Shown piece by piece: positions 34,978-44,377 of a stretch of 64,000 nucleotides of DNA. The notes under the pieces are model-generated. The model was not told where the DNA came from. It saw nothing but the letters and a program-made list of their open reading frames with translations, and ran no database searches. The stretch's first letter is position 1; each line of letters opens with the position of its first letter. This stretch comes from Flavobacteriaceae bacterium PS02336 (GTDB taxonomy: Bacteria > Bacteroidota > Bacteroidia > Flavobacteriales > Flavobacteriaceae): positions 248,001-312,000 of the forward strand of contig JASCOF010000002.1 of NCBI GenBank assembly GCA_029960065.1, in the 5' to 3' direction. The translations under genes were made by a program, and so were the position numbers.

Positions 34978-36093
34978 ATGCAAACAAACATATTAAAAAA
35001 TTTGGCACTTTCGGCCATTGTTTTTGTAAGTGTTTCTTCTTGTACAGATAAAAAAGCACCAAAAGAACTGCCTAAAAAAGAAGTGACTACTACAAAAACA
35101 ACCTTAACTAATAAACCTATAGTGTTGCAAAGGGCAGATCCTTTTATATACAAGCATACAGATGGGTATTACTATTTTACAGGATCGGTACCAACCTATG
35201 ATGCTGTAGAGTTAAGACGTGCAAAGTCTATTGCTGAACTTCAAAATGCTGAAACCTTTAGAGTATGGGAAAAACATAAAAGCGGACCAATGAGCCGTCA
35301 TGTTTGGGCGCCTGAAATTCATTATTTAGATGGAAAATGGTACGTGTATTTTGCAGCAAGCGAAGAAGACGATATTTGGAAATTAAGACCTTACGTTTTG
35401 GAATGTACAGGTCAGGATCCTTTACATGACAAATGGATTGAACTTGGACAAATGCAGGCAGCTGACGCAGATCCAAAAAGCTTTACTGATTTTTCTTTGG
35501 ACGGAACTGTATTTGAACATAAAAATAAACGCTATTTCTGTTGGGCAGAAAAAACAGGCGGGCAGTTCGCGGCTTCTAATTTGTATTTAGCCGAAATGGA
35601 ATCACCCGTAAAACTAAAAACAGTTCAATTCATGCTAACGACTCCGGATTATGATTGGGAACGCATAGGTTTTTGGGTAAATGAAGGTCCTGCAGTTATT
35701 AAAAACAAAGGGAAAATTTACATCACTTTTTCGGCAAGTGCTACTGGTTCTTGTTATAGTATGGGAATGATGGAAGCAGATGAAAATGCTGATTTACTAG
35801 ATAGAAATTCTTGGAAAAAATCCAGATATCCAGTATTAAAAACAAATGAAGCAAAAAAGATTTATGGACCAGGGCATAATTCATTCACTGTGGATGAAAA
35901 CGGAGAACCATTAGTAATTTATCATGCAAGGGATTACGAAAAAGCTGTTGGCGATCCAAAAGTCGTGCCTGCAACAGATAAAAGACCGTTGAAAGAAATT
36001 ATTGCAGATCCGTTATATGATCCTAATCGTCATGCTAGAATGATGAAATTAAAATTTGATGAAAATGGTAAACCAATATTCGAATTTAACTAA
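34978..36093 (+). CDS. GH43 exo-alpha-1,5-L-arabinofuranosidase-like lipoprotein
   Basis: A 371-residue protein with a lipobox (VSVSSC; Cys22). The propeller begins with RADPFIYKHTDGYYYFTGSVP, which I associate with the GH43 branch of exo-alpha-1,5-L-arabinofuranosidases (subfamily 26). The central Asp is in SLDGTVFEH, the acid Glu in VNEGPAVI, and YGPGHNSF gives the late histidine. It would release arabinose from arabino-oligosaccharides. It is the last intact hydrolase gene before araB; a degraded GH51 end follows directly. Confidence 0.87.
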   Translation: MQTNILKNLALSAIVFVSVSSCTDKKAPKELPKKEVTTTKTTLTNKPIVLQRADPFIYKHTDGYYYFTGSVPTYDAVELRRAKSIAELQNAETFRVWEKHKSGPMSRHVWAPEIHYLDGKWYVYFAASEEDDIWKLRPYVLECTGQDPLHDKWIELGQMQAADADPKSFTDFSLDGTVFEHKNKRYFCWAEKTGGQFAASNLYLAEMESPVKLKTVQFMLTTPDYDWERIGFWVNEGPAVIKNKGKIYITFSASATGSCYSMGMMEADENADLLDRNSWKKSRYPVLKTNEAKKIYGPGHNSFTVDENGEPLVIYHARDYEKAVGDPKVVPATDKRPLKEIIADPLYDPNRHARMMKLKFDENGKPIFEFN

Positions 36094-36101
36094 AAACTCG
36101 A

Positions 36102-36238
36102 AATGGTAATGACGAAAATTTATTCGCTTCACCAACAAAAAACAGCCTAAAAAAAGCGAGTTTAAAGTAATCGGTACCAAAGTAAAGTATGATTTTCCAG
36201 CTTATTCTGTGACTGTTTTGAAGATTAAGATGAAATAA
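36102..36238 (+). pseudogene. Degraded C-terminus of a second GH51 arabinofuranosidase
   Basis: No complete gene lies between 36094 and 36407. One frame from 36102 reads NDENLFASPTKNSLKK. After a frameshift near 36156 another frame reads EFKVIGTKVKYDFPAYSVTV and then LKIKMK with a stop at 36236. That is the usual closing beta-strand pattern of GH51 arabinofuranosidases (compare FSVVVLEGK in the intact copy). I read it as the tail of a lost paralogue. Confidence 0.6.
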
Positions 36239-36339
36239 TCGCAGCATAATAAATGTAACATTGACATTTATTTTTTGTTTTGAGCATAAATCTTTGTTTT
36301 GATGCATTTTTTGTAAAAATTAGAGAAGAGAATTTTGTT

Positions 36340-36358
36340 AAGTGTTTTTTATACACTT
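36340..36358. promoter_or_regulatory. Candidate AraR operator at the araB promoter
   Basis: Perfect 6-bp arms AAGTGT and ACACTT around 7 bases. The site ends 16 bp before the -7 box at 36375, so it covers the -33 region. It has the same geometry as the site at 22503. This position suits repression of araBDA. Confidence 0.65.
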
Positions 36359-36374
36359 ATAAATTATTTATAAT

Positions 36375-36382
36375 TATATTTG
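36375..36382 (+). promoter_or_regulatory. -7 box of the araBDA operon
   Basis: TATATTTG, a full match to TAnnTTTG, 25 bp before the araB ATG. The -33 position is occupied by the palindrome at 36340-36358. Confidence 0.65.
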
Positions 36383-36407
36383 TCAATATTTTAAAAATAA
36401 AATACGA

Positions 36408-38099
36408 ATGAAAAATTATGTAATAGGATTGGACTACGGAACAGATTCTGTTCGCGCGGTGCTGATTGATACTGAGAATGGACAGGAGCTGGCATCGAAT
36501 GTTTCTCATTACAAAAGATGGAAAAACAAACAATATTGTGACGCCTCTATAAACCAATTTCGCCAGCATCCTTTGGATCATATCGAAGGATTGGAAAGCA
36601 CGATTCAAAACGTTGTAAAAGAAAGTAAAGTTGATCCTTCATTGGTTCGCGGTATCTGCATTGATACAACAGGATCTTCTCCAGTTCCAGTTACAAAAGA
36701 TGGAACACCATTAGCATTGACAAAAGGTTTTGAAGAAAACCCGAATGCGATGATGGTATTGTGGAAAGATCATACATCAATTAATGAAGCAAACGAAATC
36801 AACGAACTGGCAGTTAGCTGGGGCGGAGAAGATGTTACAAAATACGTAGGCGGAATTTATTCATCAGAATGGTTTTGGGCAAAAATCCTGCACATTGCAA
36901 GACAAGATGAAGCGGTTCGAAATGCAGCACATACTTGGATGGAGCACTGCGATTTAATGACGTATTTGCTAATTGAAGATAAAGATTTAAAAACTTTTAA
37001 AAGAAGCCGTTGCGCAGCAGGTCACAAAGCGATGTGGCATGCAGACTGGAACGGACTTCCTCCAGTTGAATTCTTAGAAAAATTACATCCATATTTAGCG
37101 CAGCTTCGTGGAAATTTATATGATGAAACTTATACATCAGATTTAGTTGCAGGAAAACTAAGCAAAGAATGGGCAGAACGTTTAGGGCTTTCTACAGAAA
37201 CAGTTGTAGCTGTTGGAACTTTCGATGCACATTCTGGAGCAGTTGGAGCTAAAATCGAAGAGAATACTTTGGTTCGTGTTATGGGAACTTCTACTTGTGA
37301 TATCCTAGTTGGTTCTTATGATGAGGTGGGAACAAAAACCGTTCGCGGTATCTGCGGACAAGTTGATGGTTCAGTTATTCCAGGATTTATTGGTTTAGAA
37401 GCAGGACAATCTGCTTTTGGAGATTTATTAGCTTGGTATAAGGAATTATTGCTTTGGCCGACAGAACATTTATTAGGTTCTTCGTCACTTTTAAATGATG
37501 CTCAAAAAGAGCAGTTAAGAGAAGAATTCAGCGATAAATTAATTGTAGAATTAACAAAAGAAGCAGCCAAAATTCCGGTTTCAGAAAGTCTTCCAATTGC
37601 TTTAGACTGGATTAACGGACGTAGAACTCCAGATGCTAATCAGGAATTAAAAAGTGCTATTTCAAATCTTTCTTTAGGAACAAAAGCACCACATATTTTC
37701 AAAGCTTTAGTGAACGCAATCTGTTTTGGAGCAAAGAAAATTGTTGATCGTTTTGAAGAAGAAGGAGTAAAAATTGACAGCGTAATCGGAATTGGCGGTG
37801 TTGCCCGTAAATCTCCTTTTATTATGCAGACTTTGGCAAATGTTTTAAACAAACCAATTAAAATTGCAGCTTCAGACCAGACGCCAGCTTTAGGAGCGGC
37901 AATTTATGCAGCCGTTGCAGCTGGAATTTATTCAAATGTAATCGAAGCAAGCCAGAAAATCGGAAGTGATTTTGACGGAGAATATTTCCCTCAGACAGAC
38001 CAAGTAGAAGCTTATCATAAACTGCTTTTAGGATACGAACAATTAAGTGCTTTTGCAGATCCTAACCTTAAAATATCGCAACATGAGCTCTCTTTATAA
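36408..38099 (+). CDS. araB: L-ribulokinase
   Basis: A 563-residue FGGY-family kinase. The N-terminal ATPase motif is VIGLDYGTDSVRAVLIDT (residues 4-21), followed by GICIDTTGSSPVP and the second domain with MGTSTCDILVG and GIGGVARKSPFIMQTLANVL. Phosphorylates L-ribulose at C5. Its last 17 bp overlap the start of araD, so translation of the two is coupled. Control is probably through the palindrome and -7 box just upstream. Confidence 0.96.
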   Translation: MKNYVIGLDYGTDSVRAVLIDTENGQELASNVSHYKRWKNKQYCDASINQFRQHPLDHIEGLESTIQNVVKESKVDPSLVRGICIDTTGSSPVPVTKDGTPLALTKGFEENPNAMMVLWKDHTSINEANEINELAVSWGGEDVTKYVGGIYSSEWFWAKILHIARQDEAVRNAAHTWMEHCDLMTYLLIEDKDLKTFKRSRCAAGHKAMWHADWNGLPPVEFLEKLHPYLAQLRGNLYDETYTSDLVAGKLSKEWAERLGLSTETVVAVGTFDAHSGAVGAKIEENTLVRVMGTSTCDILVGSYDEVGTKTVRGICGQVDGSVIPGFIGLEAGQSAFGDLLAWYKELLLWPTEHLLGSSSLLNDAQKEQLREEFSDKLIVELTKEAAKIPVSESLPIALDWINGRRTPDANQELKSAISNLSLGTKAPHIFKALVNAICFGAKKIVDRFEEEGVKIDSVIGIGGVARKSPFIMQTLANVLNKPIKIAASDQTPALGAAIYAAVAAGIYSNVIEASQKIGSDFDGEYFPQTDQVEAYHKLLLGYEQLSAFADPNLKISQHELSL

Positions 38100-38784
38100 A
38101 GATTTAAAACAAGAATGTTACGAAGCCAATATGCAGTTAAATGCATTGAATTTAGTGGTATACACTTTTGGAAACGTAAGTGCTGTGGACAGAGAAAATG
38201 GTGTTTTTGCCATTAAACCAAGCGGTGTTCCCTACGAAGATTTAAAACCTGAAGATATCGTAATTGTCGATTTTGATAATAATATTATTGAAGGTACAAT
38301 GCGTCCGTCATCTGACACTAAAACGCATGCTTATTTATATAAAAACTGGCCAAATATTGGCGGAGTTGCCCACACACACGCAACTTATTCAGTTGCTTGG
38401 GCACAATCTCAATTAGATATTCCGATTTTCGGAACCACACATGCAGACCATTTAACGGCTGATATTCCGTGTGCGCCCCCGATGGCAGATTCTTTAATTG
38501 AAGGAAACTACGAGCACAATACTGGAATTCAGATTCTAGATTGTTTCAAAGAAAAAAATCTTTCTTATGAAGAAGTAGAAATGATTCTGATTGGAAATCA
38601 CGGTCCGTTTGCATGGGGAAAAAATGCAGCAAAAGCGGTTTATAACAGTAAAGTTCTGGAAGTTGTGGCAGAAATGGCATACTTGACTTTGCAAATCAAT
38701 CCAAACGCACCAAGATTAAAAGATTCATTAATAAAGAAACATTACAACCGTAAACACGGAAAAGATTCGTATTACGGACAATAA
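38083..38784 (+). CDS. araD: L-ribulose-5-phosphate 4-epimerase
   Basis: A 233-residue class II aldolase-fold enzyme, starting at ATG 38083 (MSSLYKDLKQECYEAN); a longer frame from 38047 lies inside araB and reads as its shadow. Zinc ligands are the histidines of AHTHATYSVAW and the later His near LTLQINPNAP. GNHGPFAWGKNA is the phosphate-side motif. Converts L-ribulose 5-phosphate to D-xylulose 5-phosphate. It overlaps araB by 17 bp and is 136 bp before araA. Confidence 0.95.
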   Translation: MSSLYKDLKQECYEANMQLNALNLVVYTFGNVSAVDRENGVFAIKPSGVPYEDLKPEDIVIVDFDNNIIEGTMRPSSDTKTHAYLYKNWPNIGGVAHTHATYSVAWAQSQLDIPIFGTTHADHLTADIPCAPPMADSLIEGNYEHNTGIQILDCFKEKNLSYEEVEMILIGNHGPFAWGKNAAKAVYNSKVLEVVAEMAYLTLQINPNAPRLKDSLIKKHYNRKHGKDSYYGQ

Positions 38785-38920
38785 TGATTTTAGATTTTAG
38801 AGTGCAGATTTTAGATTAAAGAAAATAGAATAAAGAACAAAGAGAAAAGATTTTCGTTAATCGTGAATTTTAGATAAAGAAAAACGATTTGACGATTAAA
38901 CAAATAAACGATTAAACAAA

Positions 38921-40429
38921 ATGATAGATATATCTCAAAAAGAAGTATGGTTTGTAGTAGGAAGCCAGGAATTATACGGTGAAGAAACACTTAGAAAAGT
39001 AGCGGAACACTCTCAGATTATTGCAAAAGGATTAGACGCTTCGTCTTCAATTCCAGTAAAAGTGGTTTATAAAGATGTGGTGAAATCTCCTTCTCAGATT
39101 TTAGATGTATGCTTGGCAGCGAATTCTGCTAAAAACTGTATCGGAATTATTGCTTGGATGCATACTTTCTCTCCAGCAAAAATGTGGATTGGCGGATTGA
39201 ATATCCTTAAAAAACCATTATGTCATTTACATACACAATACAATGCTGAAATTCCGTGGGGAAGCATCGACATGGATTTTATGAACTTAAACCAATCGGC
39301 TCACGGAGATCGTGAATTCGGTTTTATCATGTCTAGATTACGTAAAAAACGTAAAGTAGTTGTGGGTCACTGGGAAGATCAAAGAGTTCAAAAACAATTA
39401 GGAATCTGGTCAAGAGTCGTTTTAGGATGGGATGAACTTCAAAACTTAAAAGTAGCTCGTATTGGAGACAATATGCGTGAAGTTGCCGTTACGGAAGGTG
39501 ACAAAGTGGAAGCGCAAATTCGTTTCGGAATGTCTGTAAACGGTTACGATTCTTCAGATGTTACCAAACATATTGAAAAAGTAACAGACAAAGAATTAAA
39601 CGATTTATTAGCAGTTTACGAGCAATCATATACTTTAACCGATTCTTTAAAAGAAGGCGGAGCGCAAAGAAGTTCGTTAGTTGAAGCAGCAAAAATTGAA
39701 TTAGGATTAAGAGCTTTCCTTGAAGAAGGGGGATTCGGTGCTTTTACAGATACTTTTGAAAACCTTGGAGTTTGGAAACAATTACCAGGAATCGCAACAC
39801 AAAGATTAATGGCCGATGGTTATGGTTTTGGCGGAGAAGGAGACTGGAAAACAGCTGCAATGGTAAGAGCTTTAAAAGTAATGTGTATTGGTTTAGAAGG
39901 CGGAACTTCATTCATGGAAGATTACACGTACCATTTCACACCTCAAAAATCATACGTTTTAGGATCGCATATGTTGGAAATCTGTCCTTCTATTGCTGAT
40001 GGAAAACCTTCTTGTGAAGTACATCCATTAGGAATTGGCGGAAAAGAAGATCCAGCTCGTTTAGTATTCAACTCTCCTGCAGGAGATGCAATCAATGTTT
40101 CTTTGGTTGATATGGGAACTCGTTTCCGTTTAATTGTAAACGAAGTAGAAGCGGTTAAGCCAATGGCAGAATTACCAAAATTACCAGTTGCAAGAGTTTT
40201 ATGGGATTGTAAGCCAAACCTTGAAGTTGCAGCAACAGCTTGGATTCTTGCCGGAGGAGCGCATCACACGGTTTACAGCCAATCAATTACAACTGAATAC
40301 ATGGAAGATTTTGCTGATATCGCAGGAATCGAATTATTGGTTATTGATGAAAAAACAACAATAAGAGATTTTAAAGATAAAATTAATGCCAACGAAGCAT
40401 ATTATCATTTGTTTCAACACGGCCTGTAA
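38921..40429 (+). CDS. araA: L-arabinose isomerase
   Basis: A 502-residue isomerase with the family start [19 protein letters not shown] and the manganese-site segments [13 protein letters not shown] and HMLEICPS. Length and motifs match bacterial AraA (about 500 residues). It converts L-arabinose to L-ribulose. In front of it the gap holds repeats of ACGATTAAAC (38892, 38907) without clear meaning. It completes the araB-araD-araA set. Confidence 0.96.
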   Translation: MIDISQKEVWFVVGSQELYGEETLRKVAEHSQIIAKGLDASSSIPVKVVYKDVVKSPSQILDVCLAANSAKNCIGIIAWMHTFSPAKMWIGGLNILKKPLCHLHTQYNAEIPWGSIDMDFMNLNQSAHGDREFGFIMSRLRKKRKVVVGHWEDQRVQKQLGIWSRVVLGWDELQNLKVARIGDNMREVAVTEGDKVEAQIRFGMSVNGYDSSDVTKHIEKVTDKELNDLLAVYEQSYTLTDSLKEGGAQRSSLVEAAKIELGLRAFLEEGGFGAFTDTFENLGVWKQLPGIATQRLMADGYGFGGEGDWKTAAMVRALKVMCIGLEGGTSFMEDYTYHFTPQKSYVLGSHMLEICPSIADGKPSCEVHPLGIGGKEDPARLVFNSPAGDAINVSLVDMGTRFRLIVNEVEAVKPMAELPKLPVARVLWDCKPNLEVAATAWILAGGAHHTVYSQSITTEYMEDFADIAGIELLVIDEKTTIRDFKDKINANEAYYHLFQHGL

Positions 40430-40569
40430 GGCAGTAAAATGTAATTTGTAAGATGTAGAATGTGAAAAAAACTCAAAACGTAATTTTTACATTTTTAAAA
40501 TGATTAATTTTCACATCTGACATTTTACTTCTAACATTTAACTTTTTACAAACCAAAAAAATATCATTT

Positions 40570-41754
40570 ATGAATGTATTAAAACGCTCTCTTTTTGTAT
40601 TAAGCATGCTTGGCATTGCTATAGTTTCTGTTCAATGTAAAGGCGATAAAAAAGCTGACACAGAAAAAGTTGCAGCTGATGAAAAAGCTTTAGTTACAAT
40701 TGACAAATCAGATTATGGAACTACTGCAAAAGGAGAAAAAGTGGAGAGTTATAAACTGAAAAACCAAAATGGGATGGAAGTTGACATCATTACTTTTGGC
40801 GGCAGAATTACAGATTTGAAAGTGCCAAATAAAGAAGGCGTTTCAGAAAATGTAGTAATTGGATTCAGTTCTTTAGCGCAATATGAAAAAGAAAATCCTT
40901 TCTTCGGGGCTTTAATCGGAAGATACGGAAACCGAATTGCTAAAGGTAAATTTACATTAGACGAAAAAGAATATCAGTTAGCAATTAACAATGCGCCAAA
41001 CGCTTTGCACGGCGGTCCGCAAGGATTTTTTAATGTAGTTTGGAAAGCAGATGAGGTTAAGTCTGGTGATGCTGCTTCTTTAAAATTATCATACTTAAGT
41101 AAAGATAAGGAAGAAGGTTATCCTGGAAACTTAAAAGTTTTTGTGACCTATACATTAACAAATGACAATCAGTTAGAGGTTTTGTATGAAGCAACAACAG
41201 ACAAAAAAACAGTTGTTAACTTGACGCAGCATTCTTATTTCAATCTATCAGGAGATTTTACCAAAACAATCTTAGATCACGAATTGACTTTAAATGCAGA
41301 TAAATTAGTTCCGGTAGATGCAACTTTAATTCCGACAGGAAAATTAGAGGATGTTGCGGGAACGCCTTTCGATTTTAGAACTCCAAAATTAATTGGAAAA
41401 GACATCAATGCTAAAAACGAGCAGTTAGAAAAAGGAAAAGGTTACGATCACTGCTGGGTTTTGAACAATCCTGAAAAAGGAAAAACAATTATTGCAAAAG
41501 TATACCACGCTGCAAGCGGAAGAGTTTTAGAAATGACAACAGACGAACCTGGAATCCAATTCTATTCTGGAAATTTCCTTGATGGAACATTGCCAATGCC
41601 AAACGGAGGAACTTTTGCACACAGAACAGGACTTTGTTTAGAAACGGAGCATTATCCAGATTCTCCAAACCAGAAAAACTTCCCAACAACGGTTTTAAAC
41701 CCGGGAGAAAATTATAAAACTAAAACTACTTTTAAGTTTTCAGTACAAAAGTAA
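40570..41754 (+). CDS. Exported aldose 1-epimerase lipoprotein of the arabinose operon
   Basis: A 394-residue GalM-family mutarotase with a lipoprotein signal (IAIVSVQC; Cys23) and a lysine-rich spacer to residue 45. Catalytic segments are LTQHSYFNLSGDF (His), FDFRTPK and GLCLETEHYPDSPNQKN (Glu). Unlike the galM at 19314 it is secreted, so it would equilibrate arabinose anomers released in the periplasm. It follows araA by 140 bp and ends in a strong terminator, closing the locus. Confidence 0.9.
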   Translation: MNVLKRSLFVLSMLGIAIVSVQCKGDKKADTEKVAADEKALVTIDKSDYGTTAKGEKVESYKLKNQNGMEVDIITFGGRITDLKVPNKEGVSENVVIGFSSLAQYEKENPFFGALIGRYGNRIAKGKFTLDEKEYQLAINNAPNALHGGPQGFFNVVWKADEVKSGDAASLKLSYLSKDKEEGYPGNLKVFVTYTLTNDNQLEVLYEATTDKKTVVNLTQHSYFNLSGDFTKTILDHELTLNADKLVPVDATLIPTGKLEDVAGTPFDFRTPKLIGKDINAKNEQLEKGKGYDHCWVLNNPEKGKTIIAKVYHAASGRVLEMTTDEPGIQFYSGNFLDGTLPMPNGGTFAHRTGLCLETEHYPDSPNQKNFPTTVLNPGENYKTKTTFKFSVQK

Positions 41755-41787
41755 TTTTAGAATTTGTTAATTAGTTTAGTTCTCTAA

Positions 41788-41820
41788 AAAACCTCGAAAG
41801 TGTATAGCTTTCGAGGTTTT
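41788..41820 (+). terminator. Terminator closing the arabinan/arabinose locus
   Basis: 13-bp arms, AAAACCTCGAAAG and CTTTCGAGGTTTT, with a 7-base loop, extended by further T's. Confidence 0.9.
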
Positions 41821-41884
41821 TTTTGCTTTTATAGATGATTTTTGCCTTTAAACTGATTTATAACACAACTTTGGTTTTACTTCT

Positions 41885-41892
41885 TATATTTG
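41885..41892 (+). promoter_or_regulatory. -7 box of the T9SS protein gene
   Basis: TATATTTG, full match, 87 bp before the ATG at 41979. A TTTG at 41870 is too close to be the -33 element. Confidence 0.45.
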
Positions 41893-41978
41893 ATCACCCC
41901 TTTTGAATCTTGAATAAATACAGCCTGCTAATCGCTTGAGTAAAACATGACAAACTCAATTGAATAACGCATATCAAA

Positions 41979-43670
41979 ATGTCAATAAATCAAAAAAATA
42001 GATTTAAAGAAGCCTTTTTGTGTCTGGTTTTTCTGTTTTTTCAAAATGTAAATGCTCAAATAACGCTAATCAATTCTTTCGGAACAGCTGTTGTCAAGAC
42101 CGATATGCTTTGTTATGGACAAAAAGAAAGCGATTTGCGCACTTTTTATCTTGATTTATGCGATTTACATGTTTGTGATAATGATACTGATGGTTTTGCG
42201 GTATTCAATTTAAAAACTGTAGAAGATTTAATTGTTGGAACCGCAACAAATTTAAAAGTCCAATTTTATCATCAAAATGGAGCGGAAATACTTGGAGGAT
42301 TAACCTCGGTTACTAATTTAGTTGCAAAAGAAGAAATTATAAAAGTAAGGGTAACCAATATAAGCACAAGTCATTGTACGGAATCATCATTTAAATTAAT
42401 TGTAGATGAGCAGCCAATTGCAAACTCTTTGGAGGAGCTTATTGGCTTTGATAATAACAATGACGGTATTTCTGAATATTTTGACACTTCAAATATTGAA
42501 TCCGTTGTTTTGGGAAATCAGCAAGGTATGACGGTTTCCTTTTTTGATTCAAATGGCAGTCAATTTCCGTGTCCTTTACCAAATCCGTTAACGAATACAA
42601 TTAAAAACAAGGAAACAATAACGGTAAGGGTAACAAATAATTTGACCAGTTGTTACGCCGAGACAACATTGATTCTAAAAACAACTTCACAGCCAATTAT
42701 CAAGAAGCCTTGTACAAAATATACCTGTGATGAAGGAAATGGTTTTGGAATTTTTGATCTTTCAGATCTAACGAGTGAAATTATAGGAAATCAATCAGGT
42801 TTAAAAATAATGTATTTTGACAATAATGGAAATGCATTGCCTAGTCCACTGCCAAATTTGTTTCAAAACACTCAGGCAAGATCACAAACAATAAAAGTGA
42901 GAGTAGAAAATGAGCTAAATAACCTGTGCAGTTCGGAAACAAGTTTTGACTTAGTGGTAAACGATTTGCCAGTAGTTGAGATTGATAAGATATATTCTTT
43001 GTGTGATTTAGGAGATTCTGTATATATAAGTGTCGATGAAAGTTTAGACAGCTATACCTGGCAATTTCAAAATACTTATATTGTTTCAAATTCATCCAAA
43101 GCTAATTTAACAAGCACAGGAAAGTATACGCTTATAGTTGGAAAAATTCAAAATGATATTTATTGTGAAAATAAATTTGAATTTGAAGTTGTAAGATCCG
43201 TTCGACCGACCATCAAAGAAATAAAATATCAGGAATTGTCAGACAGTAATTTTATCGAAATTATTCCATCAGTCGAAGGAAATCTGGAATATTCTATAGA
43301 TGGGATAAATTATCAGGAAAGTAATTATTTCTCTCCAGTTCAGGACGGAACTTACATTGCATCTATGAGAGATAAAAAAGGCTGTGGTCAGGATTCAAAA
43401 GAAGTGACAGTAATTGATTATCCAAAATTTTTTACACCAAATAACGATGGTTTTAATGATCTTTGGCAAATCAAAAGCAGCAGTAAATTTCCAAATTCTA
43501 AAATAGCAATATTTGACAGATATGGAAAATTGATAGCCGAATTATCTGCAAATAATCAAGGCTGGGACGGTTCAATCAACGGAACCGCATTGCCAGCTGA
43601 TGATTATTGGTTTAAAGCAAAATTTAATGACAAGATTAGTTTTTCAGGTCATTTTTCTTTAAAAAGGTAA
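41979..43670 (+). CDS. Cell-surface protein with T9SS type B (gliding-type) sorting domain
   Basis: A 563-residue exported protein. The signal peptide is about residues 10-33 (FLCLVFLFFQNVNA). Three or four roughly 90-residue repeats follow, each with a phrase like QSGLKIMYFDNNG, SPLPN, and TIKVRVTN then CxxETxFxL. These read as Ig-like adhesin repeats. The end is the conserved C-terminal domain: PKFFTPNNDGFNDLWQI, IFDRYGKLIAEL, GWDGSINGTALPADDYWF. That domain directs export through the type IX system. It is a monocistronic unit. Ligand unknown. Confidence 0.9.
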   Translation: MSINQKNRFKEAFLCLVFLFFQNVNAQITLINSFGTAVVKTDMLCYGQKESDLRTFYLDLCDLHVCDNDTDGFAVFNLKTVEDLIVGTATNLKVQFYHQNGAEILGGLTSVTNLVAKEEIIKVRVTNISTSHCTESSFKLIVDEQPIANSLEELIGFDNNNDGISEYFDTSNIESVVLGNQQGMTVSFFDSNGSQFPCPLPNPLTNTIKNKETITVRVTNNLTSCYAETTLILKTTSQPIIKKPCTKYTCDEGNGFGIFDLSDLTSEIIGNQSGLKIMYFDNNGNALPSPLPNLFQNTQARSQTIKVRVENELNNLCSSETSFDLVVNDLPVVEIDKIYSLCDLGDSVYISVDESLDSYTWQFQNTYIVSNSSKANLTSTGKYTLIVGKIQNDIYCENKFEFEVVRSVRPTIKEIKYQELSDSNFIEIIPSVEGNLEYSIDGINYQESNYFSPVQDGTYIASMRDKKGCGQDSKEVTVIDYPKFFTPNNDGFNDLWQIKSSSKFPNSKIAIFDRYGKLIAELSANNQGWDGSINGTALPADDYWFKAKFNDKISFSGHFSLKR

Positions 43671-43727
43671 AACGAAGCTTTTGTTAAAAGAAGATTTATA
43701 AAAAATAATAAATAGAAATAAAGCAAG

Positions 43728-44189
43728 ATGGCATTCAAACACCTCTTTAAAGCAGCATTAAATTGGACTTCAAAAAAAGAAGATTCAGCCTCAAAAAGCT
43801 ACAGTAAAAGTCATCAAATTAAAATTGAAGGAAAGCCAGTTTTAGATGTTTCGGCAGCAAAAGCTTTCAAAGGAGATCCATCTTTATATAATCCAGAAGA
43901 TTTATTGTTAAGCAGTTTGGTTTCCTGCCATATGATGTCATACTTATATGTCTGCTCTCAAAACGATATAGAAGTTCTCGAATATTCAGACAATGCCGAA
44001 GCAACACTCGAAGTTACTCCAGATGGAAGCGGGCGTTTTATTGCTGTTAGATTATATCCGAGAGTAAAAATTTCAAATCCAGATCAAATCGAATTAGCTT
44101 TGGATTTACATTTTAAAGCAAATCAATTGTGCTTTATTGCAAATTCGTGTAATTTTCCTGTTTTTCATGAGGCTACTTGTGAGGTTTGA
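43728..44189 (+). CDS. OsmC-family protein
   Basis: A 153-residue OsmC/Ohr-fold protein. The two reactive cysteines are in SLVSCHMM and ANSCNFPV, at the usual distance of about 60 residues. The OsmC branch reduces organic or fatty acid hydroperoxides via the cysteine pair. It follows the T9SS gene by 57 bp in the same direction; no functional link is apparent. A role in general peroxide defence is inferred from the family. Confidence 0.88.
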   Translation: MAFKHLFKAALNWTSKKEDSASKSYSKSHQIKIEGKPVLDVSAAKAFKGDPSLYNPEDLLLSSLVSCHMMSYLYVCSQNDIEVLEYSDNAEATLEVTPDGSGRFIAVRLYPRVKISNPDQIELALDLHFKANQLCFIANSCNFPVFHEATCEV

Positions 44190-44325
44190 ATTATTGTAAA
44201 ATACTAGCTTTTAACCATTGGCAGGTTTTTGCTAATAATTGAAAATATTTATAAAAACATTTAAAATAATAAATTTTATTGAAAGAAATAGCTTTCTTTT
44301 GTTTTTTTTAAAGTAAGCTTTTTGT

Positions 44326-44333
44326 TATATTTG
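44326..44333 (+). promoter_or_regulatory. -7 box before the small exported protein
   Basis: TATATTTG, full match, with a TTTTG at 44297-44301 that may be a slightly over-spaced -33 element (24 bp between them). The ATG is 44 bp downstream. Confidence 0.5.
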
Positions 44334-44377
44334 AGAAAATAAATTTTTCTATATAAATTAACAAAAAACAAAATTGT

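Noticed and set aside
38892..38916. Two ACGATTAAAC words before araA
   Set aside because: Spacing of 15 bp and AT-rich surroundings fit neither the LytTR nor the AraR pattern; probably simple local duplication.
41979..43670. Possible polymorphic phase-variable repeats in the T9SS protein gene
   Set aside because: The internal repeats are diverged at protein level and no short tandem DNA tract was seen.
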